Positions 43,644 through 55,999 of a stretch of DNA of 64,000 bases are shown piece after piece. The notes below the pieces were generated by a model. That model saw only the letters and a list, made by a program, of their open reading frames with translations, had not been told where the DNA came from and searched no databases. This stretch comes from Chlorops oryzae (taxonomy: Eukaryota; Arthropoda; Insecta; Diptera; Chloropidae). The stretch covers positions 1,014,190-1,078,189 of the forward strand of contig CM035808.1 of assembly GCA_020466095.1 (NCBI GenBank). Reading direction: 5' to 3'. The stretch's first letter is position 1. Every line of letters starts with the position of its first letter. Made by a program: the position numbers and the translations under genes.

Positions 43644-45613
43644 CAGTGCCGGATTAGCCACGTAACAAGAAGGGCAAATGCTATGGGCCCCACGATTTGG
43701 GGGCCCCGCGTTCCAACGCCTGTCTGACCGTTATTAAAAAACTATCAATATAGATAGAAGCGTAAAATACCTGTATCTTGCATGCCTTAAACGCTCTTCA
43801 TTTCCACCTGACACACTATTTCCATCACCCTCAGAATCCGCCCCAGCAACCTCCAGCACCCACCATAGGGTGAAGTTTCTAGAACTAAACATGGAGATGA
43901 AGTCAAAATTTAACCACGACTCTTAATTTTCCTTCTAAGCCCCTCAAAACCTACCCCCTGAAATTTCTATAATGTATAATAAATTCAAAGACGTATCATA
44001 CCCTATGGTTTTTTAGGGAATTTGGGAAATTTTCCTTAAGAAATGATCACCAAAAGTCGAAGGTCGCCAAATTTTTTCTTAATTTTCGTAAGGCAGTGTT
44101 ATAACACAGTGCGACACAAAAATTTAATGACTGTTTTTGAAAGTGCCCGTTGAGTATAACAACGCCTCATACTCAGTTTTGTCAAGTCACCTCTACTTTT
44201 TTTTTAAATAGACTTCAAAAAGTGGGGCCGAGAATTAAATTACTCACTTACTTATAGCTATATCTCGTAATCCGTTCAATATTTTAATTTCCTTTCTATC
44301 ACAATTTATAGCTTTGAACTCATTTTAAATAGTTTTAGTACAAACCGACCCGAAAAAACTCTATCCAGTAGGTGCAACTTGCAAAAATTCCTAAAATTTG
44401 ACGTGTTTTTTATCATATTTTATTTTGCATCGCCTATAGCTCCCAAGGCAATAAACATTTTATCAAAATTTTGCAAATGCAAATATAGAAAGATTATAAC
44501 TAAACAACTTCGTCATATACACGAACTGCATCCGAGCAATAGTTGATACCGTTTTGTCGCTGCTAAGTTGAACAATTTTTACCAAAAATCGGAAGAAAAA
44601 ACGCAAAATTACCCTTTGGGTATGCATGAAATTTTTCAACCCAACGCAATTACTAATCAGAGCAAGTAAAAGCATGTTTCAGATTTTTTAGCATGATTCA
44701 AGCAAATATGCTTATATATGTACATGCAAGCATGTTTTTTTTAAAAGTCTAGGCTTTTTATTTGATTTAAAAAAAAAAATATATATAAATTGTCTTCTTC
44801 GAAAAATGCCGAAAGATAAGGAAACCAGTGGACATTTCATGTCTTTTGGTGTGTACACAATTCCTTGTGTGGAAACAGTAACCTATTGTGCCAATTTTGT
44901 AAAGTGGAAAAAATTGGCTTTATCTCTTAATGACCTAACCTGTCAAGGAAAATAAAAGAAGGCGGACAGACGGTCGGAGAAGGTACCAAGGAAGTACCAA
45001 CGTGCAACTATACGTTGATTTTAAAAGTGCTTGACTCTCTCTATCCAAAGATTCAATCAAAAGTGGAACTTAATGGACAGTGTTATAAATCTTTTAAAGC
45101 GTTAACAGACAGAATAATGTAAGGAACAAACAACAAGCCATTTTTGCAAGGTTTAAAATTCTAAATTTAAATTTAAAAAAAAAATAATTTAAATTTCTAA
45201 CTTGTCAAAATTGTTGCAAGAAACTTCTGAAACATGTTTCAAGCTTATGTATCTGGCATGTATCTGCAATTTTGTTTCGAGCATATTCTACTAGCTATGG
45301 TTCAATTAACAATTAATTATCTCTACTACACTCGACGGCTCTGTTGAAAATCAAACACCTGGACAATATACGAGCAGCTCGCGACAGGAATTTTCCCCTT
45401 ACTTTCCCCGTACCTCGTCTCTCCCACAAACTCGCGTGTTGCGCAACTAAAATTGCCTAGTGTAGAAGGCCTCATTGAGGGGTTTTTCCCACATTAAATC
45501 CAGAAAAATCCAGTTCTGTTTAAATGTATACCTTAAACTTGAGAACATAAAGAAAACCAAGGGCCCTTTGACAGAATTTTCTACAGGCCCCTTGCTGGCT
45601 TAATCCGGTACTG
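43644..45613. mobile_element. 1.97-kb hAT-like element
   Basis: The left end CAGTGCCGGATTAGCCACGT and the reverse complement of the right end, CAGTACCGGATTAAGCCAGC, match over about 27 bases with gaps, ending in GGGC. Neighbouring 8-mers are AGCCAACT and AGACAAAT (6 of 8 equal), fitting an old hAT target duplication. CAGTG-CGGATTA-type ends with internal GGGGCCCC are familiar from hAT elements. No transposase frame survives. Confidence 0.7.
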
Positions 45614-45834
45614 AGACAAATCAAACGGAAATCGGGACATTTTTGAGTTGGCTGATTTAAGTTTGGCTATCGATGTATTGAGAAGGAAGTTCGGTTATTG
45701 TCGGTCGATTTCGACTAAACGGAATGAAAAATGTTTGCAATCAGATTTTAAAATAAATGAACCATACTTATGCGACACACTTGCTACGACTGTGATATAT
45801 TATATGTGTTCAAAATAGCAAAAATTTTCGGAGC

Positions 45835-46815
45835 GGTCATATTTATGAGTCCGAAATACATATATATGTCGAAAAATTTTGCAAAATACGAGGTTCTAAA
45901 ATAAGAGTTCGAAGTAAATAGGATATGTAAGGTTCAGAAACATTACTCCGAAATGACTCCGAAATTTTTAAAAATTATGGGGTCGAAAATTCAGTCCGAA
46001 AAAAGTCGGAAATATAATTCTGAATTGACTCCGAAATGACTCCGAATTTTGAAAAATATTTGGGATTCTGAAATATGAGTCCGAAATTACTCCGAAATAA
46101 ACATGGAGTTGTAAAATGAGTCCGAAATTACTCCGAAATAAACATGGAGTTGTAAAATGAGTCCGAAATTACTCCAAAATAAACATGGAGTTGTGAAGTA
46201 TGAGTCCGAAGTTACTCTGAAATAAACATGGAGTTGTGAAATATGAGTCCGAAATTTCTCCGAAATAAACATGGAGTTGTGAAATATGAGTCAGAAATTT
46301 CTCCGAAATAAAGATGGAGTTCTGAAATATGAGTCCGAAATTACTGCGAAATAAACATGGAGCTGTAAAATATGAGTCCGAAATTTCTCCGAAATAAACA
46401 TGGAGTTGTGAAATATGAGTCAGAAATTTCTCCGAAATAAAGATGGAGTTCTGAAATATGAGTCCGAAATTACTGCGAAATAAACACGGAGTTGTAAAAT
46501 AAGAGTCCGAAATTACTCCGAAATAAACATGGAGTTGTAAAATATGAGTCCGAAATTACTCCGAAATAAACATGGAGATGTGAAAAAATATGAGTCCGAA
46601 ATTACTCCGAAATAAACATGGAGTTCTGAAATATTAGTCCGAAATTACTCCGAAATAAACATGGAGTTCTGAATAATGAGTCCAAAATTACTCTGAAATA
46701 TGTGGGTAATATGAGGATCAGAAAAACGACTCTATGGCTCTTAAAACAGCTCATAATGAGAGCTCAGACTCCGAATTAGGAGTCATATATGATTGCTTTG
46801 AGATTCGGAATGTTG
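45835..46815 (-). mobile_element. minisatellite element, inverted relative of 9240-10245
   Basis: The core 46076-46700 has about 14 units of 40-46 bases (mode 43): GAGTCCGAAATTACTCCGAA followed by ATAAACATGGAGTTGTGAAA. Flanks 45840-46075 and 46700-46815 are degenerate versions. The edge GGAGTCATATATGATTGC near 46769 matches, on the opposite strand, the edge of the 9.2-kb element (GAGTCATATATGACTCCGAA). The 61-codon minus-strand frame across it is a repeat translation. Confidence 0.7.
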
Positions 46816-46819
46816 TTTC

Positions 46820-48385
46820 TTTTTTTTAATTTTGTATTTGAAGTCAGAGTGCTGCCGGATTGAATGACAGTACCAAATTTCAAAATAAATATGGCATCAC
46901 TTGCGAAATTTTCGAGTCTTCGCTACACTCGCAAATACAAATTCACAACGTCCTAAATTGGATTGAACTTAGTGACTTGGAATATTTTTAATTGCGAGTT
47001 CGGCTCACATTCTTACTGTATGTTATACGTGTGAATGCGGCAATGATAGAAAAGGTGAAATAAAGCAAATAAAAAGAAAAAATTTTGAAAACGAAATTAA
47101 AGAAAAGGTCGAGCGGAAAGAACCCATGGTTGAGAGAGCTGCTTAAGTTGACTTGTAAGCTTAATGCTTCAATTAGTTTTACGGACGAAAGTTTCTGATT
47201 TAAGAAATAACAGCAAATTTGTCAATAAATCTCTGTGAAGAACGGAGAAGAACTAAAAAAAGAACGTATCGAAAAATTACTTTAACTCTCAAAAGGCCCA
47301 AATCACTTCAATTGCCAATAGAATTTCAAACGGATGTCAGCCGCATTTCAAGCTTCCTGAGAGGGAATTGATATGTTCAAGACAAATGTTGATGTAAAAA
47401 AAAAGCTAAGGCCTAATGGAGGAAGGAGATTAAAAACAATCAGAGGAACACATCTTCCATTCACCTTTGACATTGTCCTTGGCGTCATCCGTTGGCATTA
47501 CTGACTGCCGCCATCTGTGCGAATGTATCTCTGCCATTGAGCACAATTTTCGTAACAAAATTACAAGCGAAATGAATTTAATAAATTGTGTTTAAAGATA
47601 CTTTAGGCGGAAATGATTACAGCTAACCTGGAGCGGTGAATGCCTAGAAAGGCATTCGCAATGACCCGCAATGGAGGCAAATAAAACGGAACTACGAAAA
47701 AGTCCATTTAAAGTTGTTTAAAGGCAACTGCCTGAAGGTTACACAATAAAATAAATTTGCAAAAGCATTTATGTTTGAAAAATAAAAATAAAAATGAAAA
47801 TAATATGAAAAGAGGAACATGGTTGTTCTTCCATATCCACATTGTTACACAACAGAGAAAAGAAAACATTAGTCTGGATAAAAAAAATAAAAGCTTGATT
47901 AAAAGCAGAAGAGGAAACTCGTTACCTAATTGGATTGAAAACTATTCATTTCTTTGGAAAAGTATTATTCATGAATACAATGGCTGCTTTCCGGTAATCT
48001 TTTACGAATAAAAGAAAAATTATATAACTTTTCTAGGATTCTCATTTTACAGCAATTTTGTGGCCGTAAAGAGTAAAGCATAGAAAGTTTTTCAATGGAG
48101 TTTTAAATCAATTTTCCTACTTTTAATTTGCTTAATGGACGAAAAAGCATATGTACATCTGACGAGGTGAGCCTTTCCAAGAAATATTTCACTGCACACA
48201 TACATACATACTTTGAGAACAAGCATCTATAATGGCGACATTCAAATGAGGTATGTACCTACCAATTAAGGCTGCCTATTGATGAGTGGTTGTTTGCACA
48301 TCGGTTTGAAGGTATAAAGAGTCGAATGCACAAGCCATTACACTGTGCCTATAGAAGTGAAGCGTAGGAGAGACTGAGCAGGACA
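46820..48385. other. gene-free stretch
   Basis: AT-rich unique sequence with a small perfect hairpin GAATGCC...GGCATTC near 47638-47657. No gene supported. Confidence 0.5.
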
Positions 48386-48391
48386 GAACTA

Positions 48392-48822
48392 CCCTGTAGT
48401 AAACAGTTGGATAATTATCTGAAAAGAACTAGTACTTCAACCGGAACTAGAAGATCCAGTGCAATTTTTTGATAAGCTTCCACCGCTAGTATACTTTTGA
48501 TAATTGGAAAAATCATATGCGTTCATTAAAGTTGAACTACAAATCAATCAATAGTGAGTAGATATAAGTATTTTTTTTTTTTCACGATGTGATTAAAGAA
48601 AGAAAGGAAAACAAATCATTCATTCTGGAACCCTTTTTCCGTAAACAGCACTAGTATTTTACTAAAGTACTAGAATAATTCAGGTGCATACTGCTCTAGT
48701 GCTTTCCTGTACAGATGTTATACTGATTTTCTACAGAATTTTATATGAGCGAGGGTATAGAAAAGAACTAGCACTTTGGTGGCTTTTGCACTAGTAAAAT
48801 ACTAGTTGACATTACTGCAGGG
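48392..48822. mobile_element. 431-bp MITE with TA flanks
   Basis: The left end CCCTGTAGTAA and the right end TTACTGCAGGG are inverted with one mismatch, and both are flanked by TA. The interior has many ACTAGT words (ACTAGTACTTCAACCG, GCACTAGTATTTTACTAAAG). No coding sequence. A partial relative lies at 12335-12489. Confidence 0.65.
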
Positions 48823-48829
48823 TAAGTTA

Positions 48830-49415
48830 AGAATAGATTTAATTTGATAAGGAGTTCGAAAACTGACTTTAAATAGTATATAACCTAGCTTAACTAAGTA
48901 TAATTCTAGCGCCCTATACACAAATATAATTATTGAAATGAATAACGTGTAAAAATATCATTCCTCTTTTCGTTAGTATCCGATCCAGCAGTCGATTAGG
49001 GAGTTCGAGGGGTTTTTTAACATTTATCCCTGCGGGCGGGTGGGCCTAACTACATATGTTTCACTTATTGAGCGACTGCCGGCTCAGCGTAACAGTTATA
49101 TAAATAGGTTGTGGTTGCTGATGTTATCGAAATCCTTGCTTAAAATTGGGGACCATTCTTCCTTCTGCAGCTCCAGATATAATTTACCTGAATTATATGA
49201 AGTTTGACTAAATATTGGGTTCTGTATGCATTTTTACCAGCAATGATTTGGGTCGCAAATTTTGTCTGGCAGTGCAAAAAAAGTAAAAAGTTTTTTTTTC
49301 GATAAATTTAACCCGTTTTAATAACGAACTTTTTCAATTGTTTCGACTATTTTAAATGTATTTTTAGGATCAATGAAAAAAAATATTAATATATACAATA
49401 TTTCATGTATTAACA
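48830..49415. other. stretch without a supported gene
   Basis: Nothing recognised. A GC-richer patch (TGCGGGCGGGTGGGCC near 49031) stands out against the AT-rich surroundings. Confidence 0.45.
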
Positions 49416-49419
49416 AGTT

Positions 49420-49999
49420 AGGGTGTTATAGTCAGGCGAGCCTGACAATAGAATACCCGACACAGACACACATGTTTAAATAGTTTTTCATATCAAGCGT
49501 TATTTCAGGGCATTACGGGCCCCATATACCGACTTTTGAATGATTTCTTTATGAAAAATGCCCCTTTGCCACGCCCACTTTTCAAATTTTTGTTGAACTA
49601 TAATCGAAGGCTTAAATATACGGTCAAATTCTAAGTTTCATTGAAATATTTCTAAAAAGTCAGATTTTGAGGCAGTTTTTGTGATTTTCATAACAGACCC
49701 TAGTACTGGAGGTACCCCTAAAAATGGCTCGATCGGGTCCATTTTCGAACTTGTTCTTACTAATGTCCCCGTGAGCACGCATACCAAATTTCATCAAGAT
49801 AGCTCAACTCCTTCGATAAGAAAACTGTATACAAACAGACGGACAGACGGACAGACAGACGGACATGGCTAAATCGAATCTCCTGATGACGCTGATCATT
49901 TCTACATATATATTGTATGGTCTATCTCGACTGGTTCTGGGTGTTACATACAACCACACAAACGCAATATACCATCGACACAGAGTGTGTCGGGTATAA
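49420..49999 (+). mobile_element. mini-me/INE-1-type (Helentron) element, best-preserved copy
   Basis: Starts AGGGTGTTATAGTCAGGCGA, then ATACCCGACACAGACACACA, and carries the same TACTGGAGGTACCCCTAAAA core as the copy at 21834. It has a long GACAGACGGACAGACAGACG tract and a GCTGATCATTTCTACATATA segment, and ends CGACACAGAGTGTGTCGGGT. The two subterminal CCCGACACA / TGTGTCGGG words are inverted, as in Helentrons. Confidence 0.8.
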
Positions 50000-51845
50000 A
50001 AAGCGACCAAACAAGTGTAGCGGGGCAGTGGTTAAACAGCTTCGACGTATACGTAATGTTACTCCCTACTCAACTCTATACAAATCACGTTGCTCATACG
50101 TCAGGTATTCATTCTAAATCTAGATTTTGACTGTTGCTTTTAAGGTTCCCTTATCATATATGAAATATTTAAATCATATTTTCAAGCTTTCGATTAAAAA
50201 CCATTCAAAACGTACCTATAGTTTTTTTATTTTCCTTCCGTTTTTCAGAAATTATTTTCTACAATTCTTTACTATTAGGGGCTCTCTCTCCAGTTCTCTC
50301 AGAAATGAAAAACTTTATTATAAAAAACAATTCAGAAAATTTCTGAATCATTTCTGAAGCGTTTCTTTATGTGAACATTTTTATTTCTGACAGAGCTGGA
50401 GAGATCCCCTAAATCATAAGTGCTCGCAAAAAATTACTTTACCTTCTCTATTGAACTTGAAATGCGAATTTCTGTCGAATTCGGAAAAGGAAAATTTTCA
50501 AAATTAATCTTTCACGTGCAGCTTCCTCAGACTAAAAAGCATTGAATTCTTTGCGAAGAAATTTTGAAGTGAAAGTGCTTAATGCGAATTCGATATCCAA
50601 GCGCTTATCCTTCGAATCCTCTGAAGTTTCTTGTTTGTCGTAGAATAAACCGAATTTTGATTGTTCACATAGCTTCACCTCTACAGCTCTCCATCCGCTC
50701 TAATTTCGAAAACATAAAACTGATATACCAATTATAGCTGCAGGTTTGTGTGCAGGTCAAGTGTGGTATAAGGCGTGGTTTGAAAGACATACCCGACTAG
50801 TTGCGACGAGTGCATATGCCATCGAAAGGCATCGAATGCGATGGGAAACATATTCAAGAAAGAGGAAATTGGCTTCCTGATATTTTGATATTTTGATGCA
50901 GCAGAGGTAGAAAAGCCAAGAGAATTATTCATTTCGAATCCTTGCAGCTTACTGCATGAAACAATAGCGGAAAAAGAAAAGTAAAAAAACCCACACCAAT
51001 TAATTTCATCATTTCATGTTCGAGTTCACTTAACTTAGAATGAAGAGAAGTCTTTGTGCTGAACATGGAATTGAAAATTTGAAAATACCAAAACAAATCG
51101 ATTGTATGAATGAATTATGCTTAAGGTCATGTTCTGTGACCAATCGCAAAGCAATTTGTTAAAAATGAATTTGAATTTCAATCAAAACGAATTTATGTGA
51201 AAAAATTCATTCTTCAATCAGTTTGATTGAACGACAGAGATTTTTTCACTCAATGGTATTAAATTTTTTATTCTCTCCTTTATTTAAATTTCCTATTGTT
51301 ATATAAAATAAAATGGAAACGGAAGTGTGAAAAAGCGAACGCTTTGCCAGTCGCAGGAAAAAACTGAACACAAATAAATTATCGGAAAATTCATTTGAAA
51401 ACCATAATTCATAATTAAATGAAGCCCATGTGCTTTTTCAGTTCCCGCTAAATAACACAATTTCCGGTGGATTAATTTTAAGCTTTTTCCATGAATAATT
51501 ACTTTCCGTGTTTGAATTTCGGGTTTTTCGTTGTTGGAACAATCTCAATTACTTATATGGCTTTAATTTCGAAATGTAAATTCAAAGTTTAATTGGGCGG
51601 AATAGCGAGAATTAAGCAGAAGTTAATTATTATGATTTCAAATTAGGTAAATGAGTTTTAATACAAAACCATTTCCGATGGCAATTTCTTAAAATTATAT
51701 TTATATATATTTACTTATCGATAGCTCTCGGGGTCTTTAAGAGATTATTCTGATGTAATGACGCATAAATTGTAACTCTTTTTCGGAATTTGTTTGATAA
51801 GATAACAAAGTCAAATAATTTTAATTTTTTTATATGTCCGTCCTT
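50000..51845. other. gene-free stretch
   Basis: AT-rich unique sequence. An inverted pair CTCTCTCCAGTTCTCTCAGAAA (50282) / TTTCTGACAGAGCTGGAGAG (50382) flanks about 80 bases and could be a small foldback. No exon supported. Confidence 0.45.
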
Positions 51846-51849
51846 ATTT

Positions 51850-52085
51850 ATAACGTACAAAGGTTATTTTTTATAATGGTGTTTTCGAAAGAATTACTTG
51901 GCATATCTTAGAGGAAACTGTTAGTTAAGAATACCATTACTTTAACTCATACACAGATATGCGCCAAGAACTGGAGAAAACAAGTTCAAAAGAAAATTTT
52001 TGCACGAAGGCGTACCGATAACTCAAAAAACCAATTCGATTCCCCGTGGACGAAATATGGGGAAGCCGTTTGATCAGTCAGTTCA
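51850..52085 (+). mobile_element. truncated copy of the 20108-20646 foldback element
   Basis: TAATGGTGTTTTCGAAAGAA, TACTTGGCATATCT, ACTCATACACAGATATG, TTTTTGCACGA and AACTCAAAAA.CCAATTCGAT match 20410-20580 in order. One arm only. Confidence 0.65.
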
Positions 52086-52153
52086 GTCTGATTTTTGTTA
52101 TTACTAAATTTCGACAAAAAAAAAAAATTTATAGTTGTAGTACTTCGAGAACT

Positions 52154-53343
52154 TGAGAAAGGGATCCACCTCTGCAATCATTTCTTCCCTGCGCCTGAGG
52201 GAGACGGGTATCAGAGGTAGGAATTCTAATCTTCCACTACCGGCTGTTATCAGCAACATTCCTGAAAAAACGGATTACTGTGTACCTATGGTAAACCTAG
52301 AAAAACCGTTCCGGATCTTTATTCCCTCGAGAGAAGACTGGAGCGGAGGTTTCAACCTAGATGAGGGCCATCTAAACTTTTACACGGATGGCTCTAAGCT
52401 TGATAACAAGGTAGGTAGAGGTGTTTTCTGTCCGGATTTACATCTGGAAAGTAGTTTCAGACTTCCCGATCATTGCAGCGTCTTCCAGGCGGAAAATGTC
52501 TGCTATAGAGAAGGTACTTAGTTGGCTTAGGAATAATGTGGTAACACACACCAAAGTCAATATTTTCACAGACAGCCAGGCGTCTATTAAATAACTGAAC
52601 TCTTCGGCAGTGAACTCCAAAACCGTACGGAAGTGCCTAACATCACTGCGGGTGATAAGTGAATACTTCCAGTTTAATATAATCTGGGTAACAGGACATA
52701 GCGACATTCCTGGTAACTGTGTAGCAGACAAACTTGCAAAACGCGGTACGGCATTACCGGCTCCATCTCATATGGAGCCTGCTTACATGCCTTTTGCAAC
52801 TTGCCGTCTTATAATTGATCAATGGGCAAACAAATCTTTCCAGGATAGGTGGGAAAGTATAAATACTTGCAATAAGGCCTGGCAGACCTGGCCTCTTGTA
52901 AGTCAGAAAAGAACTGAGGAGCTCTTAAAGCTGCCTAAATATCGCCTTTCGGTGCTAGTCGGAATACTGACTGGACACTGTTTGATTGGTACACACCCAA
53001 GAAGACTGAGAGCGCCAGCTTTTGATTTTTGTAGAAGTTGTCAGGACGAGGAGGAGGAGGAAGAAACCCCTCAGCATTTGCTCTTACATTGCCTGGCCTT
53101 TTCGAGGCTAAGACAAAAATTCCTAGGGAGTTATTTTCTCCACTCGATTTCTGAAATTGGTCGCATCGACCTTTTCAATATATTGAGCTTTATTGAAAGC
53201 AATAAATGGTTTAAAAAAAGGATGTCCGTATAACATGCATATATATCTCTGAGAAGAGATAGGGTATCACAATGGACCTTCATGATCTAAGAGCGCCCTA
53301 GGGGCGGCCCATCTAAGCTAACCTAACCTAACCTAACCTAACC
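52154..53343 (+). mobile_element. 5'-truncated non-LTR retrotransposon (RNase H plus CCHC end) with CTAAC tail
   Basis: Encodes the C-terminal part of an RNase H-bearing reverse-transcriptase polyprotein: FYTDGSK, a QAE segment, then (one-base shift near 52495) IFTDSQASIK, a TAA stop, and WVTGHSDIPGNCVADKLAKR. A GILTGHCLIGTHPRRL motif and CRSCQDEEEEEETPQHLLLH follow. The frameshift and stop kill the RNase H. The 3' end is about five CTAAC units (53318-53343). A 9-bp target duplication TCGAGAACT flanks it (52145-52153 and 53344-53352). It lacks all upstream reverse-transcriptase sequence, the usual result of aborted target-primed reverse transcription. Confidence 0.93.
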
Positions 53344-53354
53344 TCGAGAACTAC

Positions 53355-54955
53355 TAAAAAGTGGAAGAGTATAATAAAGTTTCAAAGCAATCGGTTGGAT
53401 AGTTTGGTCTGTAGGATGAGAAAATGACGCGTTTAAAGTCTCATGAGCAGAGCAAGTTGCTTAGGGTGCGTCGGAAATTATGAGAAATTTCGGTCGGATT
53501 TTTCCACAGAACTCAATAAGTTTCACTAACGAAATATGAAAACAAAAAATCAATTTTCAAAATTGGCTACATTACAATAACCCCTTTAAATGAAATTAAG
53601 TTTTCAGAAAGCGTTCGTTTCTTCTTGGCATCGTAGAGAACGTCGGAGCTCACACTCACGGAGCACTAAAATCACTTCCTTCTTAATTTTTCACTTAAAT
53701 GCTTGAGCAATATTTTTCATACACACACAAATTTACGCTTTGTTCGATTCTTTTAAAATACAAAGAGGTAAATGTAAGGATGCCGGGGCATCCTCTTGAA
53801 CAGAAAATGCTGAGTAAACTTGCACTTTTCATCAATTTGAAGCTTTTAAAATGCTTTTAGAGTTATGTACTTTGACGCGCGTACTTAATCCTTTGAGTTG
53901 AATGAAAATCCCCCTCATTGGGAAGCAATTAAATTATTTATCCTTTTAGTTTAGCAGCGGAAAACAAGCAAAAATATCGCACTCTACGGGATAATTTTAG
54001 CATCAATAATGCATTGATTTTGGTTCGAAACCAATAGCTTTTTTATGCCGGCAGAAAATATAATATAATGGAAATATTTAAAAAAAAACATGTAGATATG
54101 TATAACTTTGAGTTTTGAAGCTAAGAAAGAAATCGGCATAGCCAGATTTCGAAATGATAAATACAGAATATTTATTCATTTTCTTCGTCCTTTAATGGAT
54201 CCCTTTTTTAAACTCAATTTCGTCAAGATACAGTGCTTGTAAGAACTAGAGCCTTATTTGCCGTTCATATATCCGTTCATCCATACATTACAGACGTAAG
54301 TACATACATGCGTTCTCCTGAGAAAGCAACTCTCTGTTGGTATAGCTATTTTAGCTGTTAGGGGTCGATATATTCAAATATATTTTGATCACGATCGAAA
54401 ATGATCTCCTTTCAAATGCGTTTGTTTTTTTTTTCGATTTCCTTCAATATTCATTAATCGTAGCTTCCGAATGAAGAGGCTTAGAGGCTTCTAAGCTCCA
54501 ATCCTGTAATGTAGGTTGAGCTCCGAAATATCTTTTTAAATTTAATGCGCAAAATTGATACAGCTTTTTAATAGGTGAGACAATCTGCTAGAGAATCACG
54601 GTATATGAAAATCGGGTTTGACCGAACTTATAGAAATCCTTCTTCTTCGTCATGCTACCGATGGCCACCGACGCAGCAGTTATTAAGCTCGTGGCTTTAC
54701 AAAAATATACTCATTGATTGCAAAGCTTTCATGTCAGAAATTCGAATTATTACAGTTCAGAGAGTAATCCTATTAAATCGTCATTTTTCGAAGAATTTTG
54801 AATGGCCCTTTTTGTGGGATGCGTATGTGCTCCAGTCTCTGGAGGACTCGAATTTCTCATTCCAATAAGCAAATGTAGTACGTATTTTGTACTGTAAAAA
54901 CCAAAGGCGTAAGCAGGGAGTGCTTTTGGGGGTTCACGTCCCATACGAAATTCGA
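53355..54955. other. gene-free stretch
   Basis: AT-rich unique sequence. Frames of up to 97 codons (54575-54868) have no supporting signals. Confidence 0.45.
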
Positions 54956-54962
54956 AGGGTCA

Positions 54963-55991
54963 CACAGTGGGATTGCTCCATATATTGTGCGGCAAAAAAT
55001 AGAAGGAATAGTCGTATCATAATGAAAATTGGTATGCGGATGTAAATTGAAGTCATTAAGATATAAACTAAATTTTATCGAAATCGGTTCACCCCTTTCG
55101 GGTACCCCCCATAGACCCTCACATGCAGTTTTGTATGGCAGCTACATCTAAAACTCAACCGATTTTAATGAAACTTTGTCAGAATTTTGTTTATACTCAA
55201 AAACGAATGTATACAAAAAATGGCAGTCCCTAGGGGTACTTCCACTGGATAACTGCCTTTTCAGTATAAATGGCATCATAGTTTCGTATGTTCTCACATT
55301 CGTAAACAAAAATTTTAATATAATGTTTTGTTTTTGTAGTTTCCTAGTTAGTTCTTAATTTCTTATAAACATTGCCATCAGAAATTATAATAAAGCGTTA
55401 ATGAATACTGATCATCCTTAACATATGCAATGAATTTTTTCTTCATATCCAGACATTTGCCCGGTGATTTTTAACATAAAAATGGACTTTATCGAGACAA
55501 TCGTAAGTGGGCGGTAAATTTTTTTTGCATAGATCGTTAGAACAGACTCGAGACTTTTATTTTTTTTATCAACTAGAAGACAAAGCACGACAAAGCATAT
55601 AAACTTTTTGTCCATTGAAAAAAGGAAAGGCGCCATTTTCGAGGTAGAATTTTTGATAGCCCACCTCCTCTGCGATATTCAATAAAATGCCACAATTTTT
55701 AATTCCTTTTAAATATCAAACTCTAAATTTTAATAAAAAATAACCTTTAAAGCAACAGTGGTAGATTTGATCCGAAAAAAATAGGAACCAATTTGAAATT
55801 TTTTTTTCAATTTTTCGAAGAAAAAACATTTTCTATCTTTAGCTTATTTTTTTTATATAAAAAAATTATGTTTTCTGAAAAACCAGTTTTGAATTATTCT
55901 TATCTAGAGTTTTCTCAGTTAGATTCAATCGACAAATCGTAAAATTAGGATGGTCAAAAAATCCAATTTTTGCCGCTGAAAACTCACTGTG
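54963..55991. mobile_element. 1.03-kb element with CACAGTG ends and 5-bp duplication (Transib-like)
   Basis: The left end is CACAGTGGGATTG. The right end reads CACTGTG, the exact inverse of CACAGTG. An exact 5-bp duplication GGTCA lies on each side (54958-54962 and 55992-55996). Transib elements have CAC-A/T-TG or CACAGTG ends, the same heptamer as V(D)J recombination signals, and make 5-bp duplications. Beyond the heptamer the ends share only short matches. No transposase is present. Superfamily is inference. Confidence 0.5.
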
Positions 55992-55999
55992 GGTCACAT

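Noticed and set aside
46087..46272. 61-codon minus-strand frame with repeated FISE/HVYF peptides
   Set aside because: Translation of the 43-base minisatellite, not a protein gene.
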